Assembly (NCBI GenBank): GCA_025331435.1
Contig: JAIWNI010000336.1
Span: 1-10,771 of the forward strand
Direction: 5' to 3'
From: Choanephora cucurbitarum
Lineage: Eukaryota > Mucoromycota > Mucoromycetes > Mucorales > Choanephoraceae
Length of the DNA stretch: 10,771 nucleotides
In this document: in pieces, positions 1-7,003 of the stretch
How positions within the stretch are numbered: the stretch's first letter is position 1
Layout of the letters: the number at the start of each line of letters is the position of its first letter
Notes under the pieces: generated by a model
Database searches by the model: none
What the model saw: the letters and a program-made list of their open reading frames with translations, nothing else
What the model was told of the DNA's origin: nothing
Translations under genes and position numbers: made by a program

Positions 1-233
1 GATAGCTGGGATATGCATTGATAGAAGAGATTAGACTCAGTTTATCTTCTGGGTCTAGCATGATAGAACCCTATTATCTAGGATCTGGTCGATCCATCAT
101 TTTGGTTCATATCCAAAACCCTGAACATATCCACGTTGTATTACATCAGTTATGATGATCCAGCTTTATCGCATTGTTGAGTCATTATGAATTATGCTAT
201 GTTGTATACTTGACACAACACACTGGTCTGTAA
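1..233. other. No identifiable gene; probably decayed upstream pol
   Basis: No open frame of useful length or clear motif is visible. Because readable RNase H sequence starts right after it, this stretch is probably decayed reverse transcriptase/RNase H coding sequence of the same gypsy element. That is inference from position only, since I could not read a conserved RT motif here. Confidence 0.4.
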
Positions 234-634
234 AAATACTATAAATTCCTTTATGGTAACAAACAATTTAAATGCTACACGGATCACCGTAATTTATCTT
301 ACCTATTTACACAAAACATTTATCCATGATGATGTTAAGATACATGGAAGTAATTCTTTCGTTTCCTAACATGCAAACTATCTGGATTCCAGGAACTGAT
401 AACGTCATCAGTGACAAATTAAGCCGTCTGTTTCCCCGAGATCAGGATAGAGTGATTTTGGACAAGGAAGAGAAGGAATTGTTCCCTCATTTACATACGT
501 CGGAAAAGAAAAAGAAGACCTCTAAAAAACCTTTTTTCGTAAAAAAAAGGATAGAGAAAAGACAACAAAAGCAAATCGCTCTTACCAAAACTAATGTGCA
601 GATCCATGAAGATCGCATAGCCAATTTTAAGTAA
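234..634 (+). pseudogene. Ty3/gypsy RNase H tail and linker (frameshifted pol fragment)
   Basis: This is the end of the reverse transcriptase-linked RNase H domain of a Ty3/gypsy polyprotein, which removes the RNA strand during reverse transcription. Frame 234-326 reads KYYKFLYGNKQF then CYTDHRNLSYLF, matching the family pattern 'FxYYLxGxxFxxxTDHxxLxYL'. A TGA at 327 ends that frame. The homology resumes one frame over, from about 326, with IWIPGTDNVISDKLSRLFP, the usual 'PGxxNxxxDxLSRL' close of the domain. A Lys-rich linker (about 485-580) leads to TAA at 632-634, after which the same frame runs on to the integrase. The frameshift plus the stop make it non-functional. The identification rests on motif order and the adjacent integrase. 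Confidence 0.8.
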
Positions 635-1881
635 TACTTCTGTGCTAGCCCGATCTCCGCCGAACCCGCACGTGAGGTTGAAGAAGAGATCACAGACCAA
701 ATGGTGCGTATTACCAGATGGTACATTAAAACAATACATGACGAACTAGAAAAGCAAAATATAGATGATGCTGAAAAGGCAGAAAATTTCGAGATCAACT
801 ATGTGCAAAACATGGATGAATCTTACATCATTCCTAATGAGGAGGATAGGAAAGATATCCTTAAATCCGCTCATGAATTTGGACATTTTGGTGCTGAAGC
901 CATGGTTCAAAGAATACGAAAAGAAGAAGGTATGAATTGGCCTCGCATATTACAGGATGCATTGGAAGTTACCAAACAATGCATCACATGTCAAAAATTT
1001 GTAGTGGCCAAACGAGGTTACAATCCTCTCCACCCATTATATTGCTATACCCCAGGATGGCATTACCAAATGGATTTGTGTGGCGCATTTCCATGCACTT
1101 CCTCTAATAACACATATATACTGGTGTTGCTCGATGTAGCCACTAGATTCACTATTATACGAGCCATTCCAGATAAGTCGGCTAAGACAGTCGCTAAGAA
1201 GCTCATATCCATTTTCTCACTGATGGGATACCCTCGTATTCTCAATTCGGATAATGGTACTGAATTTAAAAATGCCATCATGGATGCAATCTGTGAAGCT
1301 TTGAAAATCGACAAGCGTTTAAGTACGGCCTGTTACAGTCAAAGTAATGGTGGCGCTGAAAGAGCTGTTCAAAATGTCAAGCGTCTATTAAAGAAGCTGA
1401 TTTTGGGTGTTTCGGAGGAAGACTGGGATGTATGGATCAACTCCGTGCAACTCATGATCAACTGTAAAACATCCAAGAGACTTTTGTCCAGTCCATTCAA
1501 CTTAATGTTTGCTCGACGAATGACAAACGAATACCCTCTATTGGCAGACCCAACAGAAACAATTGAACCCATGTCCAATGACGAGCTACTGAAGCGCATT
1601 GAGTAAATGTCGGATATCGTATTCCCTGCGATCAAAGAACGTACGGAGGCATACAACAAAATGATGAAAAATCAATTTGATAAACAACATCGCCTTATCG
1701 ACTTTCCTGTAAATAGTCTGGTCGTCGTAAGAAAAAAGGGCGTACAAAAATCATTGGCTCCTGTATATAGGGGACCATACACGGTGGTCAAGAAAACTGA
1801 TCACAACAATTACACACTTCGCGACGAGTTGGGTTTAATATTGCCTCGTGTGGTGTTTGCCACCTCTGAAGATCAAATCCT
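635..1881 (+). pseudogene. Ty3/gypsy integrase with GPY motif (interrupted)
   Basis: This integrase would insert retrotransposon cDNA into the genome. From the ATG at 701 the residues show a zinc finger H58-x3-H62-x31-C94-x2-C97, then the catalytic triad D125 (codon 1073), D184 in NSDNGTEF (codon 1250) and E220 in NGGAERAVQ (codon 1358). Exactly 35 residues separate D184 from E220, the retroviral D,D(35)E signature. A TAA at 1604-1606 breaks the frame after LLKRIE. The same frame continues with SDIVFPAIKERTEAYNK and the C-terminal GPY/F module (VYRGPYTVVKK, GPY at 1772-1780). The frame is the same one as in the preceding linker, so the protein was once one polyprotein. It ends where a 405-bp insertion begins. 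No ATG needs to be a true start, because integrase is released by proteolysis in this family. Confidence 0.92.
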
Positions 1882-2286
1882 CATAAAGAAGATATCCATA
1901 TTTGGATATTAAAGATATTCATCATGATCATCGTCATGGATTTCGTAATCCGATCATCAATTGAACTAGTCTAGAATGATTTCATATGTTAGTGCTATGG
2001 ATCATACAAGGTTATAGACTAAGTTAGGTGCAAGCAGTAAGGTACTGCTAGACTATGACATAAAGACATTATGTTATAAAGGTGACACAAGCCTAGTAAT
2101 GCACAATAAGCTCTGTAATATCTTGATATAGTAAAGTAAATGGACTAAAGAAAGTCAAAGACGTAATAGCTGTAGTAGATAGCAAATAGTATAAATACTC
2201 TCATTTATTTTGTTCAGAATAAAGGCATACGTAAAACAGTCTCAAACTACTCATATACTTGTTACCTGTTACTTTATCTTTTTTTG
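1882..2286. mobile_element. 405-bp insertion between integrase and chromodomain (LTR-like or MITE)
   Basis: The hexamer AATCCT occurs immediately before (1876-1881) and immediately after (2287-2292) this segment. Removing the segment plus one hexamer copy leaves the pol frame running directly from SEDQIL into TPRDYTPSE and the chromodomain, so this is an insertion with a target-site duplication. The edges are imperfect inverted repeats (CATAAAGAAGATA versus TATCTTTTTTTG). They are not the TG...CA ends of a standard LTR. Inside are TATAAAT at 2190, AATAAA at 2218 and AACAGTCTCAAA at 2235, an arrangement like an LTR promoter and R region. A small hairpin (ATATCCA-TATT-TGGATAT) lies near the left end. 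It encodes no long protein. Confidence 0.65.
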
Positions 2287-2818
2287 AATCCTAAATATCA
2301 CACCTCGTGATTACACTCCCTCCGAGATGAAATCTGTTTCTTTGGATGACGTTGTCGCCAAGGAAGAGGTGTATGAATTCGACGCTATCGTGGACCATCG
2401 TGGTGAACCTAATAACCGCGAATACAAGGTACGCTGGAAAAACTATACAGCTGCCGATGACAGTTGGATTACAGCTGATCTATTCACTGATCCTATGGAC
2501 ATACAAAAATACTGGCGACGTGTAAAAGGTACCGTCCCTAAAGATGAAACCAAGTTGCTCAAGAAACTGGCTACAGTCAGTAAGAAAAAAGACACCTTTG
2601 AAAATCATACCTCTAAAGGACCTCTAACCGAGATCTTAAACGAACCAACTGAAGAAGTTTCGGATACTACGAATTCTTCTGCAGTGCAAAATAATTCTAC
2701 AACTTATCGTAGAACTAGTCATCGTACAAGGCCTACAAATGGTAGCCCCATGCATCACACCGTTAGACTTAGTACCCGTGTTAGACCTCAAACTGACCGT
2801 ACACGATTTACACACTAA
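2287..2818 (+). pseudogene. Chromodomain C-terminus of the gypsy integrase (chromovirus)
   Basis: The open frame continues the integrase polyprotein after the insertion; readable homology starts at ATCCTAAATATC (2288), upstream of the ATG at 2327. Counting from that ATG, residues 14-65 form a chromodomain: EVYEFDAIVDHRG, then REYKVRWKNYT, then DDSWITADLF. Aromatics Y16, W37 and W47 sit where the methyl-lysine cage lies in the family. In chromoviruses this domain tethers the integrase to histone marks and biases insertion toward heterochromatin. The tail (about residues 120-163) is Ser/Thr/Arg-rich and ends at TAA 2816-2818. This part alone is open, but it is cut off from the rest of pol by the insertion. 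Confidence 0.88.
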
Positions 2819-3053
2819 GTGTCTAAAGGAACTTTTATACCAATAGGAAAAAGTCAACAACGACTTTTTTCCACAATATACCCACAATATATATATATGT
2901 AAATATTTTTTTTTAATATTTTGGATACATAGTAACCTGTGTATGCGGGAACTATTCATCTCAGGAACATCGCATTGTGCGTGACCTGGCCCAAATACAT
3001 ATTTTTATTGACGTACGTCTTCGCGATGTCTTTCTACCCTTGACACTCGTCTA
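2819..3053. other. Noncoding 3' untranslated stretch of the gypsy element
   Basis: This AT-rich stretch lies between the pol stop and the polypurine tract. It contains a short AT run at about 2889-2899 and poly-T near 2907. No gene is visible. Its position fits the pol-to-LTR spacer of the gypsy element. Confidence 0.5.
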
Positions 3054-3062
3054 GGGGGGGGG
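3054..3062 (+). promoter_or_regulatory. Polypurine tract (plus-strand primer site)
   Basis: A run of nine G (CTAGGGGGGGGG) lies three bases before TGTCGTAT, the likely 5' end of the 3' LTR. In LTR retrotransposons a purine tract here resists RNase H and primes plus-strand synthesis. The call rests on its position after pol and just before an LTR-like TG start. Confidence 0.7.
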
Positions 3063-3524
3063 CATTGTCGTATTTGGGACATATATGCATACACAAATCT
3101 TACATGAAAAATGATTATGGATCTTGAACTCAATAAGATGCGATTTATTTTGACCATCGTCAAAATAATTCACAAAGTTGGAAAACATAAAATCAACCAA
3201 TTTTAAGTCACAAGCTTGCATAATTGATTTTAAAACAATAAGAAAAAAGTAATAATCATAGAAGAAACAACATAACGTATAAAGCTTCCAATGTGCGTAG
3301 CTAACACATTGCAAGCAAGGACAGATTTATACAAGTGGCACTCCTCCCTATTTTTATTACCATGAATAACTGTGATACAATGATAGGTACACAGTTAAGA
3401 GATACAGAAATCTACAATTGAAGATAGTGTTCTCTATATACAAGTAATGGTCTTAGAGACTTGAATTGACAAAAGACGAAATCATTGTTTAGATAAACGA
3501 TAGTTCTGAGACAATCATAAAATG

Positions 3525-3529
3525 GGCTT
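3525..3529. repeat. Target-site duplication GGCTT, left copy
   Basis: This 5-bp direct repeat borders the solo LTR on its left and is identical to 4097-4101. Five bases is the usual duplication size for Ty3/gypsy and many other LTR element integrases. Confidence 0.8.
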
Positions 3530-4096
3530 TGTTGTATCGAACGATGTATTGAACGATGTATCGAACAACACAATAGTTGACATTTAACCTCTGTCTAGAC
3601 TCAGATCATAAACTACCAAATAAAGAGACATATAACATAGTCACTTGTAACAGAGCTATAGAATCGAGTGTCTAGCCTGACAACCAAAATGTCACTGCTT
3701 TCAATGCAGGATTAACAAATAGAATATCTATACTCACAAACAGTTACAGGATGTCATATGATAACGATGGTGATATTAATATCTCAAGTCTTGTATGACT
3801 ATGAAGATGTCACTGCTTGATTATTTATGTCTCAATGCAAGAAGTCATAAAAGTTGGCCTGCTATATATAGTTGCTCATTGGTAGATAAGATAAGGTGTA
3901 ACAAAGATAGACATTGTGCATTGAAGACCAAGTCACTTTCCAACATCAATTGAATAGTATAAATAGAGATAGATTCTTGACTAGTTAGAAACTTCATTCA
4001 ATTTTACTTTGAACTTATTCCGGACAAAACAATAAAAGTTGAGTCTTAGTCGTACTTTGTCTTTTTTGCTACTGCTGAGAACCTACTTATACAACA
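3530..4096 (+). repeat. Solo LTR, 567 bp, with TSD
   Basis: The segment begins TGTTGTATCG and ends TTATACAACA, so its ends form a perfect 8-bp inverted repeat (TGTTGTAT/ATACAACA) in the canonical TG...CA form. GGCTT flanks both sides. TATAAAT at 3958-3964 and AATAAA at 4031-4036 fit an LTR promoter and polyadenylation signal in the + orientation. No internal coding region, primer site or second LTR accompanies it, so it is the product of LTR-LTR recombination that removed the element body. Its termini differ from those of the surrounding LTR (TGTCGTAT), so it belongs to another family. Confidence 0.88.
3533..3568. repeat. Three tandem 12-bp units at the 5' end of the solo LTR
   Basis: The units TGTATCGAACGA, TGTATTGAACGA and TGTATCGAACAA follow each other without gaps. 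They lie three bases inside the left end of the solo LTR, in its U3 region, where repeated binding sites for transcription factors are common. A binding role is only a guess. Confidence 0.8.
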
Positions 4097-4101
4097 GGCT
4101 T
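4097..4101. repeat. Target-site duplication GGCTT, right copy
   Basis: This is identical to 3525-3529 and sits directly after the ...ATACAACA end of the solo LTR. Confidence 0.8.
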
Positions 4102-4253
4102 GTCTATCTTTATCAACTATAAAAAACTGTTCCAACTACCAACTATCCTTGTGAATAAATTATATGAAACGGTTATGCCTGATATGCTATTGGATAACTT
4201 AGTTATATACCTTTCATCGCGACAGCAATAAATGCTTCTCGAAAGATATATCC

Positions 4254-4303
4254 AGATCCAAATAACATATTTTCAAATCTTATTGATTTGAGGGATTGGA
4301 TCT
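4254..4303. repeat. Nested inverted repeat (hairpin/cruciform)
   Basis: The outer arms AGATCCAA (4254-4261) and TTGGATCT (4296-4303) are perfectly complementary. Inside them TCAAATC (4273-4279) and GATTTGA (4285-4291) form a second perfect stem with a TTATT loop. A further CTAGC/GCTAG pair lies just downstream. The segment sits in the presumed U3 part of the gypsy 3' LTR, upstream of TATATAAA. No function can be assigned. Confidence 0.6.
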
Positions 4304-4508
4304 AGCATTGACATCTCGTTGACACTGATGGCTAGATATCCTAGAAGGAAATTGTTCATACCGATCTATCTGAGAACAGATCAAAAATATATTATACTCA
4401 GATCCTACAAAAATCATATATAAACCAGACATAATTTAGCAGTAACAAAAATCCCCACTTTTATTTCTTCTAATAAAACGTACCCTCGAGTTCCCTCTCA
4501 TTGAATCC

Positions 4509-4655
4509 TTATGGTTCTTTTAGCCCGCGAAATATCACATCATATGATGATGATTCTTGTGCTACTGCCTGTTCTAGAATTTCAGGTACAGCAGACAAAG
4601 AAGCGTTCTGTTGGAAGGGAGGGAGAGGACTTGGAGATGGTTGTTTTTTAGGCAT
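4509..4655 (-). CDS. Small unidentified ORF, 48 aa
   Basis: An ATG at 4655-4653 opens a 48-residue frame that ends in TAA at 4511-4509. The protein begins MPKKQPSPSPLPPFQQ and contains PEILEQAVAQESSSYD before ending in LKEP. It is Pro/Ser/Gln-rich like the disordered N-terminus of many proteins, and I do not recognise it. On the same strand a TATA-like TTTATATAAC lies about 35 bases upstream. It overlaps the proposed 3' LTR, which would be odd for a real gene. It may be a first exon, a fragment of another insertion or chance. Confidence 0.2.
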   Translation of the reverse strand: MPKKQPSPSPLPPFQQNASLSAVPEILEQAVAQESSSYDVIFRGLKEP

Positions 4656-4816
4656 GCTGTTTAACTTGGGAGTGTAATGACTAAGTTATATAAATTAGTT
4701 GTTTGGTAGCCTCACCATGTACTCTCCAGCGAAGATAGATTAGGTTATTGAGATTAAAGAGGAGAGGTAAAAGTGATTTTATTCTATATCTAAAAGAGGA
4801 ATCTCTGTATACGACA

Positions 4817-4970
4817 AATAATAGAATCGATTGGCCAAACTAAACCAATCATTCTTCTCATTAACACCTGATTTTGAAATTTTGACTTCAGTTATACTGC
4901 TTTCTTGTATTGCTGGAAGAGAATGCAATTCTATTTATACTTTACTTTTTTTTTTGGTGTAAAATTATTA
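4817..4970. other. Noncoding spacer before the Helitron end
   Basis: AT-rich sequence with a T tract near 4945-4955 and no open frame or motif. It separates the proposed end of the gypsy 3' LTR from the Helitron end. Confidence 0.4.
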
Positions 4971-4974
4971 CTAG

Positions 4975-5033
4975 CCGACCCACTCGCTACGCTCGCTTAC
5001 GGCCGTCGTCGCCTGCGGTTTTGATCCTGGCAA
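4975..5033. other. GC-rich block at the Helitron tail
   Basis: Sequence such as CACTCGCTACGCTCGCTTACGG stands out from the AT-rich surroundings. It includes the 8-bp palindrome ACGGCCGT (4999-5006) and runs into a C10 tract (5035-5044). Its place just inside the CTAG end suggests Helitron terminal structure. Confidence 0.5.
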
Positions 5034-5041
5034 GCCCCCCC

Positions 5042-5173
5042 CCCACCACACACCCACCACACACCCACCACACACCCACCACACACCCACCACACACCCA
5101 CCACACACCCACCACACACCCACCACACACCCACCACACACCCACCACACACCCACCTCACACCCATCACACA
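5042..5173. repeat. Minisatellite, 11-bp unit CCCACCACACA x 12
   Basis: Twelve consecutive 11-bp units fill exactly 132 bp. The first ten are perfect (5042-5151). The last two carry single substitutions (CCCACCTCACA and CCCATCACACA), and the repeat then decays into CCACCGCCCCGCACA. A C10 tract overlaps its left edge. It lies between the helicase stop codon and the Helitron terminus. Read on the minus strand it is G/T-rich (TGTGTGGTGGG), and 11 bp is not a codon multiple, so the long open frames across it are artefacts. Confidence 0.95.
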
Positions 5174-5238
5174 CCACCGCCCCGCACATTAACAAATTTG
5201 GCATAAATTTGAGTTGGTTTATATATTGTTAAAAGAGT

Positions 5239-5943
5239 TTAAAGAAGTTCTGGGTAAATGATGTTATCGATTGGGATTGTTTGATTATTTTGGTTTGAAC
5301 CGCGTAAAACATGTATTCCTCGCAAGTTGGTTGATCTGGGAAAAGCAACGTATAGCTGGCCATGAGGAAAAGGCGAGGTGCGTAGATCAATTCCAACATT
5401 GGAGAGCGATCGCCCTTGCGATTTGTTGATAGTCATAGCAAAGCTGAGTTTAACTGGAAACTGCTTTCTAACCAGAACAAAAGGATAGTCACCTTCTAGA
5501 GTTGTTAGTTTAATTCTTAGGATGAGTTCTATTTGTTCTTCACTTGAATTGTTATTGCTGAGAACTGCAACCTTAAGAACATATTGCCCTATTTCTTTGA
5601 CAACCAATCTAGTACAATTGCAGAGGCCTTTTTGAGGATTAAGATTTCTCAAAAGCATTACGATACAGCCTATTTTGAGAGTCAGCTTTGAAGGAGGGAA
5701 GTTACCTGGGTTCAATGTTTGAAGATATTCAGTAGAGACCCTGTAGACTTCATTGTTAGCATTTTCCTCTTCAGAGTAGTCAGCTTTATCGGCCGATATC
5801 AATGTAGTACAACTTCCTGGCATTAGTTCAAGCACTGTTGTATTCACATGTCTATTACAGCGTATAACTAGATAGTCTTGATCTAATACATACTGCTTAT
5901 AGTCATATTCCTTACAACTTGACAGTCGGTACTTAAACTGCAT
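5239..5943 (-). pseudogene. Helitron Pif1-type helicase, C-terminal fragment
   Basis: This is the C-terminal part of the Helitron helicase, a Pif1-like 5'-3' DNA helicase that unwinds the strand during rolling-circle transposition. Residues 80-120 hold NPGNFPPSKLTLKIGC and VMLLRNLNPQKGLCN, residues 150-162 EGDYPFVLVRKQF, residues 169-177 AMTINKSQG (the motif V region) and residues 196-206 QLYVAFPRSTN (motif VI). The end IIYPELL is the usual close of the protein. Intact relatives read about 1,000 residues or more; here only 234 remain and the Walker A and B motifs are absent. A TAG lies directly before the ATG. Motif VI reads VAFPR where relatives have VALSR, and GLCNC replaces GLCNG, both signs of decay. 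It lies just upstream of the Helitron 3' terminus, as expected. Confidence 0.9.
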
Positions 5944-6359
5944 CTATAACTGACTTCAGATAAATCACGCGTAGCTTCAATCTTCATTGTTATGTCGATA
6001 TTTTAGTATATGACACGTGCAATAGCTTTATTCAGGCAGAAAGTGCACTTAGACATAGCTGGGGCTCAGTACTTGACTTATAGTCTATTGAGTTGAATTA
6101 ATATGAGATTGATTTATTCATACAACGCTTGTCGCTCTTAAGACTCTTGATTCACTTTACAGTCTGTCATTGGCTCAAGATGGATCAGAGTTAGCATAGT
6201 AACTTCACTCTAATTCATCCAGCCCATCTCCTATTAATTAGGCACACACGTTTGATAATAAAGAACTCCCTTTTTCTTTTCGCTCTTCCAGGATTATATA
6301 GATTCTGATTGTACTTTTCTTGCTCTTATAAATTTATTTTTATTGTATTTCGTGTTTGA
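5944..6359. promoter_or_regulatory. Upstream region of the transposase gene; no gene seen
   Basis: No open frame of note is present on either strand. TATA-like ATTATATAGA (about 6293-6302) and CTTATAAAT (about 6325-6333) precede the transposase coding region and could be its promoter. Pyrimidine-rich CCCTTTTTCTTTTCGCTCTTCC (about 6269-6290) is typical of fungal promoters. The left edge may hold unreadable Helitron remnants. The first coding codon at 6360 directly follows a TGA. Confidence 0.35.
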
Positions 6360-6360
6360 T

Positions 6361-6380
6361 ACAACAACAACAACAACAAC
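6361..6380. repeat. ACA/AAC microsatellite at the start of the transposase frame
   Basis: About seven AAC triplets in a row would encode an Asn run at the head of the protein. The same codon run, in frame after an ATG, opens the gag gene at 9939. Confidence 0.8.
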
Positions 6381-6696
6381 ACTTCAATCTTTCGTAAGAG
6401 AGATTACAACAGTGCTTTTGTCAGCGAAGTTGAAGACATCTTGACTGGAAGACAAAGAACAGAACAGCCTGTAAACGATGTTTACGAAAACGACTTTGCA
6501 GGAGACGATTTTCTCGACTTCGGCCTCTACATGGAAGAGGCAACTGACGACAATGACACCATGACTGCAAATGCATTTTTGGATGAAATTGACCAGCCCA
6601 TCCAATACATGGATGAGGACGACGACGAAGAAGAAGATAACAGCTTCGATGATGCAGTTGCTGAAGCTGTTGCAAACATCGAAATTCAAGATGCTG

Positions 6697-6758
6697 GTAA
6701 TACTTACACTTACCCGTTTTAAAGGCCTATACTGATCCAAATATGTCTTGTTCTCTAG
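6697..6758 (+). other. Intron 1 of the transposase gene (62 bp)
   Basis: The intron starts GTAATA and ends TTCTCTAG, with a branch-point-like ACTGAT about 28 bases before the acceptor. Unspliced, the frame reads a TAA within 25 bases. Removal joins G (6696) to AA (6759-6760) and moves the frame by the right amount to continue into exon 2. The size is typical of early-diverging fungi. Confidence 0.8.
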
Positions 6759-6944
6759 AATCCACTATAACCGATGCCACTTGCATAAATGTAAATGTGC
6801 CTCCTCAGCCATTTACATTCAGAGAAAAGCATAGCATCAGTCAATTTGCTTATGCCAAATTGAGTGGCCTTAGCCTTTCGGTTGGCGACGACATAATCAA
6901 GTCAAACAACAGATACTTGAATGCCGTATTAACCAGAAACAACG

Positions 6945-7003
6945 GTATGATGTTTTAAAGCGACGAGACCAAAATTTAACTAATTTAACTGTTTGTTTTG
7001 AAG
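6945..7003 (+). other. Intron 2 of the transposase gene (59 bp)
   Basis: The intron starts GTATGATG and ends TTGTTTTGAAG, with TTTAACTAATTTAACTG as branch-point region. Unspliced, the frame stops at TAA 6956-6958. Splicing at 7003 joins G (6944) to TC (7004-7005), giving NNVPRSHVKYDV in one frame, as expected in the family. The alternative AG at 7010 would give the wrong phase. Confidence 0.8.

Larger units (their letters stand above)
3066..4816 (+). repeat. Probable 3' LTR of the chromodomain gypsy element, with nested solo LTR
   Basis: The LTR starts TGTCGTAT just after the polypurine tract. The exact inverse, ATACGACA, occurs at 4809-4816, giving an 8-bp terminal inverted repeat. Removing the nested solo LTR and one target-site copy (572 bp) leaves about 1.18 kb, long but possible. 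TATATAAA at 4417-4424 and AATAAA at 4472-4477 could be its promoter and polyadenylation signal. The left boundary is well supported by the polypurine tract. The right boundary rests only on the 8-bp match and could be wrong, because the 5' LTR and its target duplication lie outside the window. An unexplained small minus-strand ORF lies inside it. Confidence 0.55.
4971..5943 (-). mobile_element. 5'-truncated Helitron, 3' end at CTAG
   Basis: Helitrons are rolling-circle DNA transposons encoding a Rep-helicase protein, and they end in CTRR followed by a host T. Read on the minus strand, the helicase tail is followed by a G-rich minisatellite, a GC-rich block (4975-5033) containing the palindrome ACGGCCGT, and finally GGGTCGGCTAG next to T (the complement of A4970). 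This fits a Helitron 3' terminus. I could not find a clean terminal hairpin, so the exact end is inferred. The Rep domain and helicase motifs I-IV are missing, so the copy is 5'-truncated or continues only as unreadable remnants past 5943. Confidence 0.6.

Noticed and set aside
487..798. Minus-strand open frames opposite the pol linker (487-798, 491-739)
   Set aside because: They lie opposite the Lys-rich pol linker, so they are rich in Phe/Ser from its A-rich codons, and show no family features.
1063..1659. Minus-strand open frames opposite integrase (1063-1314, 1369-1659)
   Set aside because: Shadow frames of a clearly identified integrase on the + strand.
2636..2959. Minus-strand frame opposite the chromodomain tail
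   Set aside because: It overlaps the chromodomain frame and low-complexity noncoding sequence, with no motif.
3051..3314. Minus-strand 87-aa frame
   Set aside because: It ends in the polypurine tract and lies inside the LTR; Phe/Tyr-rich translation of AT-rich DNA.
5042..5173. Possible CRISPR-like array
   Set aside because: The units are 11 bp and contiguous with no spacers; it is a minisatellite in a eukaryotic mobile element.
4910..5206. Pro/His/Thr-repeat protein (+) and Gly/Val/Trp-repeat protein (-) across the minisatellite
   Set aside because: Any frame through a stop-free 11-bp repeat stays open. The unit is not a codon multiple, and the N-terminal part has no family match.
6384..6740. 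Minus-strand frames opposite transposase exon 1
   Set aside because: Shadows of the exon, which has the correct intron phase and family motifs on the + strand.
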